From the NCBI GenBank assembly GCA_965153455.1, contig OZ234499.1, forward strand, positions 6,768,515 to 6,832,514: a DNA stretch of 64,000 nt, read 5' to 3'. A program made the translations under genes and the position numbers. Positions 11,697 to 24,159 of the stretch are shown one piece after another. How positions within the stretch are numbered: the first letter of the stretch is position 1; the number at the start of each line of letters is the position of its first letter. The notes beneath the pieces were generated by a model that worked only from the letters and a program-made list of their open reading frames with translations, had not been told where the DNA came from and searched no databases. The stretch is from Sphagnum compactum (taxonomy: Eukaryota; Bryophyta; Sphagnopsida; Sphagnales).

Positions 11697-14600
11697 ATGG
11701 CCAAACACAGAAGCGTGGCGTCCAGGACTAGTGGGGCGCGAGCTTCACGAAATGGAGCCGGAACTTCCACGGATGTATCTCCTGCGGCGGCGACCTCGGA
11801 AGCAGCAGCAGCAGGAAGAGCAGTAGCAAGCAGTGAGGCAACCAGGAAGAGAATTGGGCCCAAACGGGCAGCGCTGGACTGGTTGGCGATGCTGGTTGGG
11901 GTTACGTATGTGGCGTGGATTGTCTACTATTACACTGCAGATGTACTGCCCAATCCCCTGTCCGAGGCTGTCGCTGGGAAGAGAGGATTCTCAGAAGAGA
12001 GAGCTTATCGCCATGTCCGAAAGCTTAGTGAGCTGGGGCCTCATCCTGTCGGTTCCGATGCCTTGCAACGCGGCGTTCAGGTATCAATCTCTTAATTAGG
12101 GTTTAGAATTCTGCTTGGAGAATAGGTAGGGAGGAGTTTCTATTGTGACTTGGAAGCGATCATGGGATTTAGTATGTACGCCACGGTGGTGATAATAAGG
12201 TTGCTTTTTGAATGCCACTTCTTGTTGAGTCCTTCGTTTGATTCTTAAGGAATACAATTATTTAAATCCATGCCTTCTAGAGACACAGGAACATATGGAA
12301 TCCAGTAGACAAACATAAGTTGTATCATCTCTTCTACCGCCAGGATATAGGTGGGTAGTTTCATGCTTATATTCTTCTGCATCATTTCTGCAGTATGTGT
12401 TGGATCAAGTACTGGAGGTTCGAGAGGAGGCAAATGCAGATGTGGCAGTGGATGTGGACTATTTTTACTCACAGCCAGGGTTGCTTCGGCTCACTGGTGC
12501 TCTCTTCAATGGAAAGACAATAGTGTACTCTGGTCTGAAGCATGTAGTTGTGCGTATAGGTCCTAAATATGATGAAAGTGCTTCACTCAACTCGATTCTT
12601 GTGTCTTCACACATTGATTCAGTTGTTACTACGTAAGTATTACTTTTGGTTTGTCAGCCACTATTCCATCAGTGTTGGTTCTATTGCCTCATTTGAACAA
12701 TTCACAAATGAATCTTATGCACTGACGTACACCGTGTGCTGTAAGAATGGTTGAGTATACAAGCACCCCTGCAATTGAATCTTATGCACATTTGATTGCT
12801 TGTGCTCAAGCACAAGCTGATCACAAGGTGACTGTACAATTGCAGAGAGGGAGCTGGGGACTGTAGCTCATGTGTGGGCCTGATGCTTGAACTGGTGCGC
12901 GCACTTTCGAATTGGGCACATGGCTTCAAACATTCTGTCATCTTCCTCTTCAACACAGGTGAAGAAGAAGGCCTTACTGGTGCACACAGCTTCATCACTC
13001 AGGTGTTGTACTCTATGTGGATGCATTGTTGTTGTGACTGTCAAAGCTTAACTTTTCTAACAAACATAAACTTGCTTTGGTGCTGCTGGACTCAAATTAT
13101 GAGAAAGAAGATGGTTTCTGTGCATTGACCTCCAGAAAACCTTGGTGATTTCTGCACCAAGAGAAGTAGCTATAGGACATAAGACCTCCAAGAGAAGGAA
13201 TACAATGGAAAGTAGAAAGATTTACAAAATGACAACAATAGTGTTGCCGCCTCTTCATGCACGATCACTAGCTCAGTTTTCTGATTTAAGGTCTGACTGG
13301 GAGTGAGACTTGTGTGGTGCCTGCAGCACCCATGGAGTGAGACTATCCGTGCAGCTGTTGACTTGGAGTCTATGGGGGTTGGAGGTAAACATTATCTTTT
13401 TCAGGTTAGCCCTCTACCCTACTCAACTGTACAGCTTGCAGAAGAGCATCAGTAAGCAGGGCATTAGCAGTAAGATGTGTGACTGTTTAGGCTTTTGTTT
13501 GTTGGGGTTAAACTTTTCAGATCTTGGTCAGACATTGCTGTTTTCTGTGAATATGTCTTCCTTGAGATCTTGGTGAAGGTCCTTTGTATGTAACCGCTTA
13601 CTGATGATGTTCCTGCTGGTGAGTTTATTACTAGTGGGGAAGCTATCTGCTGCCATTCAGGCTGCTTGTCTGGCACGATATCTGGCAATTGGACTCCACT
13701 TTCTGTATCTAGGGAGTTCTGTACATATGTGAACTTGCAGCAACACAAGCCTCTAGTGCCAAATGTCACTAGAGACTTGGGGACAATACAGTGGTTGAAA
13801 GAGACACAAAAAGCAAGAATTGAAGTAGGAAAACCATATAATCCAAATGACAGAAGAACTGTAAGAGTCCTGCTGGTGGCTGATGGATGCAGGAATTGAA
13901 GACCAGCAGCTCACCCACTACAGCATTGTATTGGTTTACATTTTAGGTTACGGTAATGAAACTCCCATGGCTATGAGTTCGTAACCTCATGCAGATTTAG
14001 AGTTTTAGAGACTGGACAATATCCATTACACCTATTGAAACCAGTCTCCAAGGCATTCTGTTTCAGTGCTCTGTATTAGAGAGTTCTGCATTATGGTAAG
14101 ATGGACCAGACCAGAGGTCTGTGGAAAGATCAAACCCTTAAAACATCATCAGTGGTTGCAATTTTATTGTGGCCATGTGGTGAAAAAGCCTTGTGCCTTT
14201 TTCATGGTTCTAATATTGTAGATGCCATTATGGGAGAAAATTGCTTTTCTTCTTGTGGTAATATATCATCAAGCTTGAGTATACAATTGCTACTGTCTAT
14301 TGCCACATTGTTTAAGGCACAAGTTATTTGTGATGTTGTGGCAGGGTGGACCTGACAGTTGGCTTGTGGAAGTGTTTGCAAAGGTTGCCAAGCAGCCTGC
14401 TGCACTAGCAGCAGCTCAGGTTTGGATTGTGAAGACATAAATAGAGGAACATAGGCAGAAGGTTCAGTGAAGATAATTGATGCCCTTCACTGCTCAGAGA
14501 GTGGTAGAAGGCAGCACATTTTATTTCTTAAGAAAACCTTGTGGCCTCAGAGTCTATCCTGTTGTAGAATGAGAAAGGGGATCATTGGCTGTCCAATCTC

Positions 14601-17600
14601 TTGGTCCATTGTCATCTTCAGAATCTGAAATGAAGGGCAGCTTTTCTCCAGCAGACAGCTATGTACATAGTATTGACACCATAATAGATGATTGGTGGAC
14701 ACTGTTTGAGACCTAGTTATTCTATGTGCATATGTAGTGCTGTCAAGACAGAAACTGATGAACTCAGTTTGAATCTGCTGTGCAGGATATTTTCCACTCT
14801 GGTTTAGTGAAGTCTGCAACTGATTTCCAGATATTCAGAGAAGTTGCAGGCCTGTCAGGGCTGGATTTTGCATACATGGACAATGCTGTAGTTTATCATA
14901 CTCGGGTAAATGTGCTACTTGGATTTGATCATGTCTAGGCTTTAAGGCATTTTTTGTTTTAAGTCAATGTTGCAGAGACTCTACTCACATCCAGTCAGTT
15001 TTGTTCATGGCAGTGGGTACTCCTATCTCCATACATCAATTTCCAATAATTCTACAGCATGTTGATTTTGAGTTTGGAAGAGTGCACATATGAAGTTCAT
15101 GCAGGGCTGTGCACCTTGTGGAACGTATCTTCAATCCAGCAAAACATTTTTGGTTTCTGCTCCTTCTTCAGGTTGAACTAAGATTAATATGTTTTGGGGT
15201 GACCATGCAGAATGACAAGTTGGCACTGCTAAAGCCTGGATCATTGCAACATTCAGGGGACAACCTGTTGCCTTTTCTGCGTGAAGTGGCCACCTTGCCA
15301 GATTTGGCTGTCCGCAATTCCACATTCCCAATTGAATTTTCCAACATGGAAGTTGTTTACTTTGATATTTTGGTGAGTAGCACATGTTTTGTGAGCAACA
15401 TATGTTTTGGGATTTTTTTGACATTCTTGTCATCAGATGAGCTATATCAGTATGCCAGGAACTCAGATTGAGAAACTAGTTAATAGGGGTTTTGTGTTCC
15501 AATATACATGGCAGGGCTGGTACATGGTTACATATAGCAAATACTTTGCCAAAGTTCTTCATCAATCAATTATCTACCAGGGGCTTGTGCTTTTTTTATC
15601 ATCACTCTGCCTCACAGGTGTCACAGGCTTTGTTGCCCTAGGCTTGGCTGTTTTGGCCATTTATCTCACATGGACATTTGCGATTGGCTTCACGCTCATT
15701 GTTGCCATGATTGTCCCTTACTTGAGCAGCTTTGCACTACCATTTATAGCTAGCCCATGGATGGTCATTGGTTTGTATGGAGCCCCTGCCTTGTGTGGTG
15801 CCCTCCTTGGCCACCGCTTTGGTCATGACCTTTTGGTCAGTTATCTGGCAGATACACATGTAAAAATTATCCAGAGAAAGAACAAAGAAACTCCAGACCA
15901 GGGCACTCAAGAGATAATTGCAGTGAGGGCACAATCACTGGCACAGTGGGAGGCGGAGAGATGGTTGTTTAAGGCAGGCATTCTGCAATGGATGTTAGTT
16001 CTTGGATTGGGCACATGGGTGAAGGCAGGCTCATCCTATTTGGCACTTGCCTGGGTCGTTGGACCTACTGTAGCATGTGAGTTGCTTCACTGTCATAGAG
16101 ATTCCAGCATTGAGACATTTGTATCTCATAAGACTAAAGAAACAGTGAACTCATAATCTTGTTTGGACAGAACCATACCTGATCTTGTTTCTGGAGCAGA
16201 TTGTGCCATGGTAGCTTTTGTATGATGTGAGTATGAACATGGTACAAATAGAGCAGTGTATTAAATTTGATTTGGAGTTGCTCTGCTTTCTTGGCACCTG
16301 TGTTGGCAGATGGAGTAATTGAGACACAGTTTTCACCAAAGCAGTCATTAAGAGAGTTGCACCGGCTGACATTTTGGCTGGGCATGCTGATCCCATCTGT
16401 ACTGACTGCCTTTCCTGTCATCCGTACTCTTTACATGCTCATCTGTTTGATTGTTAACTTTGACAGGTTTGCTTTCATTATCCTTCCTTTTTTAGTTTGT
16501 CATACTTGGAAAATAGAGATCAACGCTTAAGTTGATTTGAGATGGTTCTGTTAAGCCTCCAGTTCCTAGCATTGACAAGGCAATCTGTCAATGTGAGGTA
16601 ATGATATTACTGTAGGTGATCTTGACTTAATGTGATCATTGTCCATACCTTGTTAGATGAACCATGAAGGTCAGCACTGTTGGATTTCCTTTGTTCCATG
16701 AGATGCCATTTGGTTTCTCTGGTGAATTGATCCTTTTGTAAGTTGTGTTTGAACCAGCAATATCATATGTCTTGCAAGCCTCTGTTAGGTCCTAGAATCC
16801 TGCAGGATGCACTAAGTATGTCTGCTGAGTCTAGTACACACATTTTGACTGTCTACTCAGGGATTTGAGTTGGGTAATCCTGCTTGCAGGAATCCAGGTG
16901 GTCTTCCTGAGTGGTCAGGAAGTGTGATGGTGGGGGCTGTGGTGGCTGTGGTTGTTTGCCTTATGTTTGTCTACTTGCTGCCATATGCTCACCGTTCAGG
17001 TATGCTTCTCAACATAACATGAGTCTTGTAAGGCACATATGCAGAACCATTCAGTAACTGTGCAAAGTTATGACTGAGCTTCCCACCCGTTTTGCCTGTT
17101 ATGGATTCATGCATGACAGAATGTCCTTAGTGCGAGTAGGGACCTGGCTTAACCTGGCTTAACCTTTGGGGATCAATTGTGGATGCTCTCTGGTGCACAA
17201 GCTTATTTGGAATTCAGCATTGGTAACAATCTCAATTTCCTATGGTTTTGACCTTGTGTACAGGAGGCTTCAAATGGATTCTTGGAGCTGTAGCAATGCT
17301 GGCAATAGTGACACTTGGGCTCCTTGCCCTCAGTATCTTCCCAGCATTTACCACTGACATTGGGAGAGCCATCAATGTAAGGATAAATATGAATAAAAAT
17401 TGGATATCTTATGTGGTTGGAATGGACTTGGCAGTTCCCCTCCATTTTTGGTCACATCTAAGCTATGGTTATTTTGATAGTGTTTGGGATGCTATGTTTG
17501 CTCACATTTGACTGTAGTTTCAGTGGGAGATTGTCATGCTGTATTATGATCTATATATATAGGATTTTGTCTGTGTACTAATCATTGGTTTATTATCTGT

Positions 17601-19134
17601 ACTTCTGATTTTGCAGGTTGTTCATGTGATTGATACTAATGCATCGGAAGGAGATCAATCATCACCACGGTCATATGTTTCACTTTCATCTTTAACCATG
17701 GGCAGGCTGGATGAGGAGGCCAAATTCATGAATGACACAGGCCTATTGTGTGGCAGAAGTGATGGCCCTGACTTCGCAAATTATGTAGTAAGGTGAAATT
17801 CCAAAGCAATCCTGTTTGATCTTGTCGATTGGGATTGTGGTAACATGTTGATCAACTTAAGCCTGATCTTATTGCATACAATTATATTGATAATACATGA
17901 TTATTCCCCTGGTAAGGCAGAGGGCATGAATCTGGTTGTCAGAGTGGATATGCTTCTGGAGAGTCAACTCTCTGGAGAAGCTTTCCCTGTTATTAGTGGA
18001 AATTTGATTAACACTAAACACGTGTGGCAAATCTTTGGTCACAGTTTTATGTTAACATTTTTTCTCAAGACGGTGACCTGTGTTTGTGTAATTTTGTACT
18101 ACATTAACAGCTCTTTTGGATAAATGTGTTCCCATTGTAGAGCATCAGAGGCTGGGTAGAGGAGTAACAAGGTTTGCTTTATGTCCAGATATGGTTGTAA
18201 GAAAACAGTACCACTACAAAAGGACCTGTGGAACAACCGTCCTTTGCTGGAAGTGGTCAGTGATGATCAAATTGACGGATGCAGACAGACATCCATACAC
18301 TTGAGCACTGGTGCAAGCCATCGCTGGTTCCTTGCCATCAATACAGACAAGATCGAAAGACTCAAGCTGGAAATTCTTTCACAAGCAGAAGGTGCAAAAT
18401 CTTGGCTGCTCATATCGGCTCTTTCTTGTTTGTCTCTTTGAGCCAAGGATACTGTGGTTGGTGCAAAACCTAGAGAAGTGGAAAAGAGAGTTGCTATCCT
18501 GTGGCAAACATTAAAGTGCAGTTAACCAAACATCAAAAAGAGAGTGACAGGAGTAGACAGGACTCTGCATTGCGTAATTTGGATGGATGATGATTGCAGT
18601 ACTACATGCACAAGCTGTATAGGAGTTTGTTTCCCATCCAGAAATGTTATATTTGGACCCTGTAGGTAACATGGAGGAAAAAGTGCTACAACCAGCTTTA
18701 TTTTTAACTGATGACAGTGTCGACCATTTTATGGCCTGATGCCATTGTGCTTCAAGTCTGACATATGGCTGTGGTCATTGATTCACCTAACAGGGCCAGG
18801 AGGTCCCCTAGTCCCCGTGAGTGACATTACAGGGGTGAATGGTTGGCACCAAGTCCAATACATAAGCGAATCAACTGGTCCTCACAAGTTTGTTCTCACG
18901 CTCTACTGGTCAAAAGACTCAAGCAGGATGGAAGGTGACAGCACGTCAGATACCGAACTTCTCAAACTGAGGACTGATGTCAATAGGGTAACAGCAGAGG
19001 CAGCTGCTGTGTTTGAAAAGCTACCAGAGTGGTGTGTCAGTTTTGGTAAATCAACTGCACCCTACTCCCTAGCTTACCTGGCTGGCTTGGATGTTCAATT
19101 TGGTGGAGCTAGGGTTAAGCACAGTGTAGCGTAA
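11697..19134 (+). CDS. ERMP1: ER metallopeptidase 1-like, M28 zinc exopeptidase, 14 exons, 958 aa
   Basis: Exons: 11697-12080, 12394-12632, 12846-13002, 13327-13404, 14345-14419, 14786-14905, 15211-15372, 15515-16076, 16310-16466, 16890-16999, 17264-17376, 17617-17792, 18189-18391, 18794-19134; all GT-AG, total 2877 bp in one frame. Seen: an N-terminal membrane segment (about residues 48-70); GPHPVGSD at about 112; the M28 core with SSHIDS (H201, D203), EGAGDCSSC (D213), NTGEEEG (E247, E248), D272 and H349 in VVYH; then a multi-span membrane region in exons 8-11 and a C-terminal soluble domain ending in a FGKSTAPYSLAYLA block. By family knowledge these are the catalytic and zinc-binding positions, so the enzyme looks active, acting as a membrane aminopeptidase-type protease of the ER. 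The ATG at 11697 has a good context (gcATGGCC) and gives the usual short cytosolic N-terminus. The family assignment is secure; the substrate is unknown. Confidence 0.95.
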
Positions 19135-19394
19135 TACAGTCAAGAAGGTTTTAGTGTTAATATGGCGTGGCCAGAACTGAATCATTCAATGGAAAATTTG
19201 TTCTGTGTTACCACCTCCTCAGTGAGCCACACTTCACAGATGTGATGAAGAGTTTGCTGAACTAGATGCAGAATTGAATTTGATTTTTTCCTGGGATGCC
19301 CTCCTTGTTTAGCCTAATTGAGTAAATTGTTTATAGAACACCTGAGGTTATATTGAAGATTTATGTGTTGTCTGTGACCAAGATGATTTCCGTG

Positions 19395-19980
19395 TTGAAG
19401 GTGATGGTCTGACACTTTGTGAGCAACTCTCATAAGATTATGACTTCAGTCATTTTCATGTTACCTTCAAATTGTTGTCATGGAGATTTCTCAGCAATTT
19501 CATAGATATGTGTTCTAGTGGCTTTAGTGGATGTTATGCATCCAAGTAGTCACTTGTAAAGTGCTTAATGGATTTGTCTGTTCTACATGCAAAATGAAGC
19601 TGACCCTCACAAGCTTGTTCAGACATGAATGAGGATATTATTGGCTTTTTTTATTAGCTATGTCTCTTATGTGTGCGAGCTAGCATTGTGATGGAGTCTT
19701 GCCATTGTGAAAAAGAACTTAGTACAGAGATATTTTGTAAAATGGTTTTTGTTGAAGTTTTGTGTGGATTATTATATACTTACCTACACTCACGAGTGGG
19801 GAGTTGACAATGCTAGTGGGTAGTCATGGCAACTCATCATTGCTTATTGTAATGAAAGTGATGGTCTAACATTTGTGAGCAATTCTCAGAAGGTTATGCT
19901 TGCACTTGTTATCATGTTACCTTCAAATTGTTGTTGTGAAGATTTCTTTATTGTTACGTAAATATGTTTATGACCAGCAC
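19395..19980 (+). repeat. Direct duplication in the 3' flank of ERMP1
   Basis: A segment starting GTGATGGTCT (19401) and running through GTTACCTTCAAATTGTTGT recurs 458 bp downstream from 19859, with about 120 bp recognisably shared. Copy 2 is diverged by point changes. Both lie after the stop codon at 19134, so they could be in a long 3' UTR or in intergenic DNA. Confidence 0.75.
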
Positions 19981-20724
19981 AAAATTGTTTCTAACGCATT
20001 TGTGATTCATTCCCAACATATTGAATGGTGAGTCTAAGTGGAAATTCTTCCCTCCCTCATTAGAGTCAGTTGTTGAACAACAATGCTTGCTTCAAGATGG
20101 GACATTGCAGCCAACAAACAAAGAAAAGAGTTTGAGAGTGCGATGGCTCCCACTTGGCATCATCAAAATGCCGCCCTTTGAAATTGAATCTTAAACATTT
20201 GGTTGGTTTTGAAGGAAGTTTGTGGGGTTTTTTTGCAACTTTCGAGGGGAATAATGAGGCCATTCTTTTGGGTTTTGAAGTTAATTTCTTCATTCAGTTG
20301 AAATTGCACACTAAGAATAATAATATTCTTCTATCAATTTCAAAGCAGTACAAATTTCATCACCAACAATCTTGCAGCATTTTAATCAATGTTTTGTTTT
20401 CTGTCAATTTTGTGATGTAACCAAAGTGGCAATTGTCAGCAAGAAGAGGAAGATGTTATAGGAAATTTGATGATTTGTTATTTCTTTTTCAAGATCTGAC
20501 AAATTTGGTCCTTTTTTTTTCCATAATTAAATTCTTTTTTTATAGGTCAAAAGTTGAAATCAGGTTGTTGAATTCAAAAAATTTGCAAAAATAAACCCAA
20601 AAGAATAAGTCCACAAAGTACAACATATTTGCTTCTAAACAATATCGAGTTAGGCGAGGTATTAAAAATTTAACAATCACTAGTGCCACTAATGAATTGT
20701 AACCCAACATTATAGTATTATTCA

Positions 20725-21189
20725 CATTAGAGATATCCACAAAGTAACCTTACCTTTGACCCCACTTCCATCAAACCTTTGTTTCATTGTTATTCGCAAA
20801 GTGAGGAAATTTGATTGAATTTGGGTATAAAATATGCTGGAACTTAATATGTAATGCACGGATTTAAGAGTAATAGCAGTGGTATCCGCAAAGTAAAGAC
20901 ATTTTAATAAATCTCAGTATGAAATGCTGATACTCATTATAGTAGTTGTACAGTTAGGAGGAGTGAAAATATATGTGTAGCAGCAGTGGAGGCGCTCAGG
21001 AAAAATGAAAGACAGGATGAAACTCAGTTTACCACCAAAATTGATCGTTTTCTGAGTTTCATCCCTGTTGAATATGCTAATGTACTTTTTTGCAGGTATT
21101 TGTGAATCAATCTCACCCTGTGTATGACCAAACTCAGGGTTCTAGACTTCTAGTGCTGTGTTTTTCTTACTTTACGGATAACTCTAATG
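20725..21189. mobile_element. MITE-like element with 23-bp terminal inverted repeats
   Basis: CATTAGAGATATCCACAAAG... at 20725-20747 is the inverse of ...CTTTACGGATAACTCTAATG at 21167-21189, with about 20 of 23 positions matching. Inside, a GCAAAGT-containing block (near 20795 and 20886) is directly duplicated with a 91-bp period, and a 15-bp hairpin arm GGATGAAACTCAG/CTGAGTTTCATCC occurs at 21012-21066. There is no transposase, so a non-autonomous element is the simplest reading. Confidence 0.6.
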
Positions 21190-21545
21190 TCTCTTAACTA
21201 ATCACTCTACAGCTTATAAATGTACACCCCGAACCCCACTAGCCATCAAAGCCAGACCTAAAATACAAAAGGAATAACAATAAAGAGAAAAAAAATCCAA
21301 CAAGCCCCATTAAGCCTCTGACAATTGATTAGTCCCATTGCCCTAATACCAAATATAATTATATGAACATTGATCACACTTCCCTTGATAAAAATTTCTC
21401 GCTTACTCATTTGTGAACAACATAGTTCTTGTAATAGGTCAAGTCCTTTAAAATCTCCAAACTAATCTATAATAAGGTTTGCCATGTATATTACAAGGCC
21501 GTTTACTTACCAGCCTCTGTTTGATTATGGGAGTGTTTATCCTAA

Positions 21546-21678
21546 TCTGAATTTCACTCCCCGTTTAATAGCAATGTATTTTTTAAATGTTTAAAAAAAT
21601 AAATCTCATCCCCTTTATGACCAAACTTTATGCACTAATATTTATTATGTTTTCTTTACTTTACGGATATCTCTATTG
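21546..21678 (+). mobile_element. Second, partial copy of the MITE-like right end
   Basis: Collinear with 21052-21189: TCTGAATTTCACTCC, then GCAATGTATTTTTT, AAATCTCATCCCC, TATGACCAAACTT and TTACTTTACGGATATCTC, each block matching the first copy with a few changes. It lies about 490 bp downstream in the same orientation. No matching left end was seen for this copy. Confidence 0.6.
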
Positions 21679-21679
21679 T

Positions 21680-24159
21680 ACAGCTGGATTATGGAAAAAA
21701 GCTTCATAACAAGATCTAATAATTGGTCCCTAATTGTTTCAAAATTTGGAGAATTTTGAGACATGAACTCTAATAATTGGATGATTTATTAGTGAACTAG
21801 ATAATATTATTGTACATAGCATCAAAGTTCAGTTTTGGTTTAACTTGTGAATCCATTTAGCGCAAGCAACATGAAATCAAAAAGAAGTTAACTTTTGTCA
21901 ATTTGCAACATGAAATTTAAATAGTCTCTTGGCTCATATACATAGTCCAGTTTTTTCTCTTTATGGGTAGGGAAAGGGGGAATGGTAAACTCTAAAAAGG
22001 TCAAGCTTTAAATAGTGTGAAATTGGAGTTTGGACTTATTGTTCATGATACAATGTACAGATCGAGCAAGTTCAAAATTGATAGTAAATATTATTTCCAG
22101 TATGATCAGCAACCAAAACTATGAAAACCCTAAGAAGATACAAGTCCAGTTGAGATGCAATATTATTGCATCATGACGGTGTCAAAGGACACGATCTAAT
22201 GAATTGTTATATATTGAGTTGTTGGATCTCCACAAGGGGCCAGTAAACAAATAATATGATTGGCTTCCACGTGGTGACATGTAATCAATCCTCAAGCTAC
22301 ACTATGCAGGGTTTCATGTTTATGGATGGGGATGGCGAAGTAACTTGCACACTATTTACACTATCCTATTTTAACATAAAGGAGTTGTTTACAGTTTTGG
22401 GGTGGAGATGCTCTTAGTCAAGATTTTACTGGAGAAGTTTCAACTATTTGGCAGCGGGTAATATCAAAGATTTCTGGTATGTACTATTCTTCGTCTCTTT
22501 CTTAAACCACTTAAGAAAGTCACTGGAAATGAAAATGATTAATTCCAAAATCTTGCTGAGCATCCTAAAATATACTACATTACTACGTGCAATTAGAGTA
22601 TCTCCAGTGGTGCTCAGTATGTGACCATGCAAAAGCATTTCTCACATCCAAGTTTAGTTATTGACTGTTTCTCCAACCCCACCCATAAAACAATATGTGG
22701 GATTGCAAATAGGTGGGAGACTACTAATAGCAACCCATCTGGACCGATCAAACTATTTAGCCAATCAACAAGTTTTATGCTTTGCTGTGCCTTTCACCAG
22801 CCTCTGCATCCTGTGCACAAATGCTGGGTCAAAACCATTTTGCTGAGAAAATTGGCATGTTTTGACTTTTTGTTCATCTGATTTTCCTTTGCAGGGCCAC
22901 ATACTCATCACCAATGGAGCTGCTCTTAGTGCTGCAAAGGGGGGGGGGGGGGGATGAAACTGCACTGCAGAAAAGAGGCAGTTGACAACATTGCAAGGAG
23001 GTAAGATGCAACCTCGTTGCAAATGGGTGATGAAATTGTTCATGTATGCACATGTTGAGAGCTTCAAACTGTTCTCATCATCATCATCATTATCAATTGG
23101 AGAGGTTTTCAAACAACTTAGGCTTTTGTACTCATCCATATTGTAAATTGCCATGTTTCCTCAAGTGAGCAAAAGGTCTGCACAAGTTTTGCCACTCTTG
23201 TATAGTCTAAGCTGCTTTGCAAATAAGTGAATAATGTTTCTCTGTACAGAGATGCCATGGCACAAATTTACAGTCAAATGTTCTGTGAAGGACATGAGCG
23301 GCCAATGCAAATTTCTGGGATTTTAGGTTCTAGTGGTGGGGATTTGAAATGGACAACATATCTTGGTGAATTCAGAATTCACAGGGGCTTCAAGTCAGGA
23401 TGTAAAAATTCACGGGCTCTTCCATACTCTGAAGCAGATTGTAAAACATGGGAAGGAGTTGAAGCAGAGTGGCATTATCTCTACTGTGAAGATGTTGTGT
23501 CGTAATGGCTGTACCCTTCTGTGATGACACATGCACATTATCAATGAAGCAGCAACAGGGAAAGTGGCAAAGAAACTGACATTAAACTAAGAAAAAAACT
23601 GAACCCCAGGAGTGGATAGAACCCAGACCTTGCTGCTGCCTCCATGACATACCAAACTTCTGAAAAACAATTCTATGCATTTATTGTCAAACATTGTGCA
23701 AGAAGACAAGAGACTGTTTCTTTCTATATGCAGATGGTGTTAAGCAAGGGAATTCAAAGGAAATCATCATGGTCCAACTTCTCTCAAGAATCAGGTATGC
23801 TTTGTCCAGTGCCTGTAACTCCTATTGGGTGCATGAAATCATCACCATATCTGCTGTCAATTGCTGTTGTTGTGCAGAAAATGTAGTGATATACTTGGGT
23901 TGGGTCCAATACAACAAGGTACTCAAAAGAGCTTTTGGTCTCCGTTAACAACAATACTGGTCCATTGTCTGGTTTCAGTGGCTTGCTCACATGTACATAC
24001 ATTGATGTCCTTGAATGCCCTGAGAATGAACTCCACCACACTCTGTACTTCTCTCCACAAGAACAGTGTTTATTTGGTGACTTTGATTCATCACAACTCA
24101 TGTGTAGCGATCATGTTGTCCTCTGCCCACTGTAAACCCACTCTCATCATGATGCAATT
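21680..24159. other. Spacer and probable 3' region of the bHLH gene
   Basis: No convincing coding region. The plus-strand frame 23227-23505 (92 codons) has ordinary amino-acid composition but no motif or partner exon that I recognise. A run of 15 G residues sits at 22939-22953. The part just below 24160 would be the bHLH 3' UTR. Confidence 0.5.
22939..22953 (+). repeat. Poly-G run of 15
   Basis: Fifteen consecutive G residues follow GCTGCAAA. Such runs are unstable and prone to sequencing-length error. Confidence 0.95.

Noticed and set aside
23227-23505. 92-codon plus-strand frame as a small gene
   Set aside because: Isolated, no motif, no recognisable start context, and it lies in the likely 3' region of the bHLH gene.
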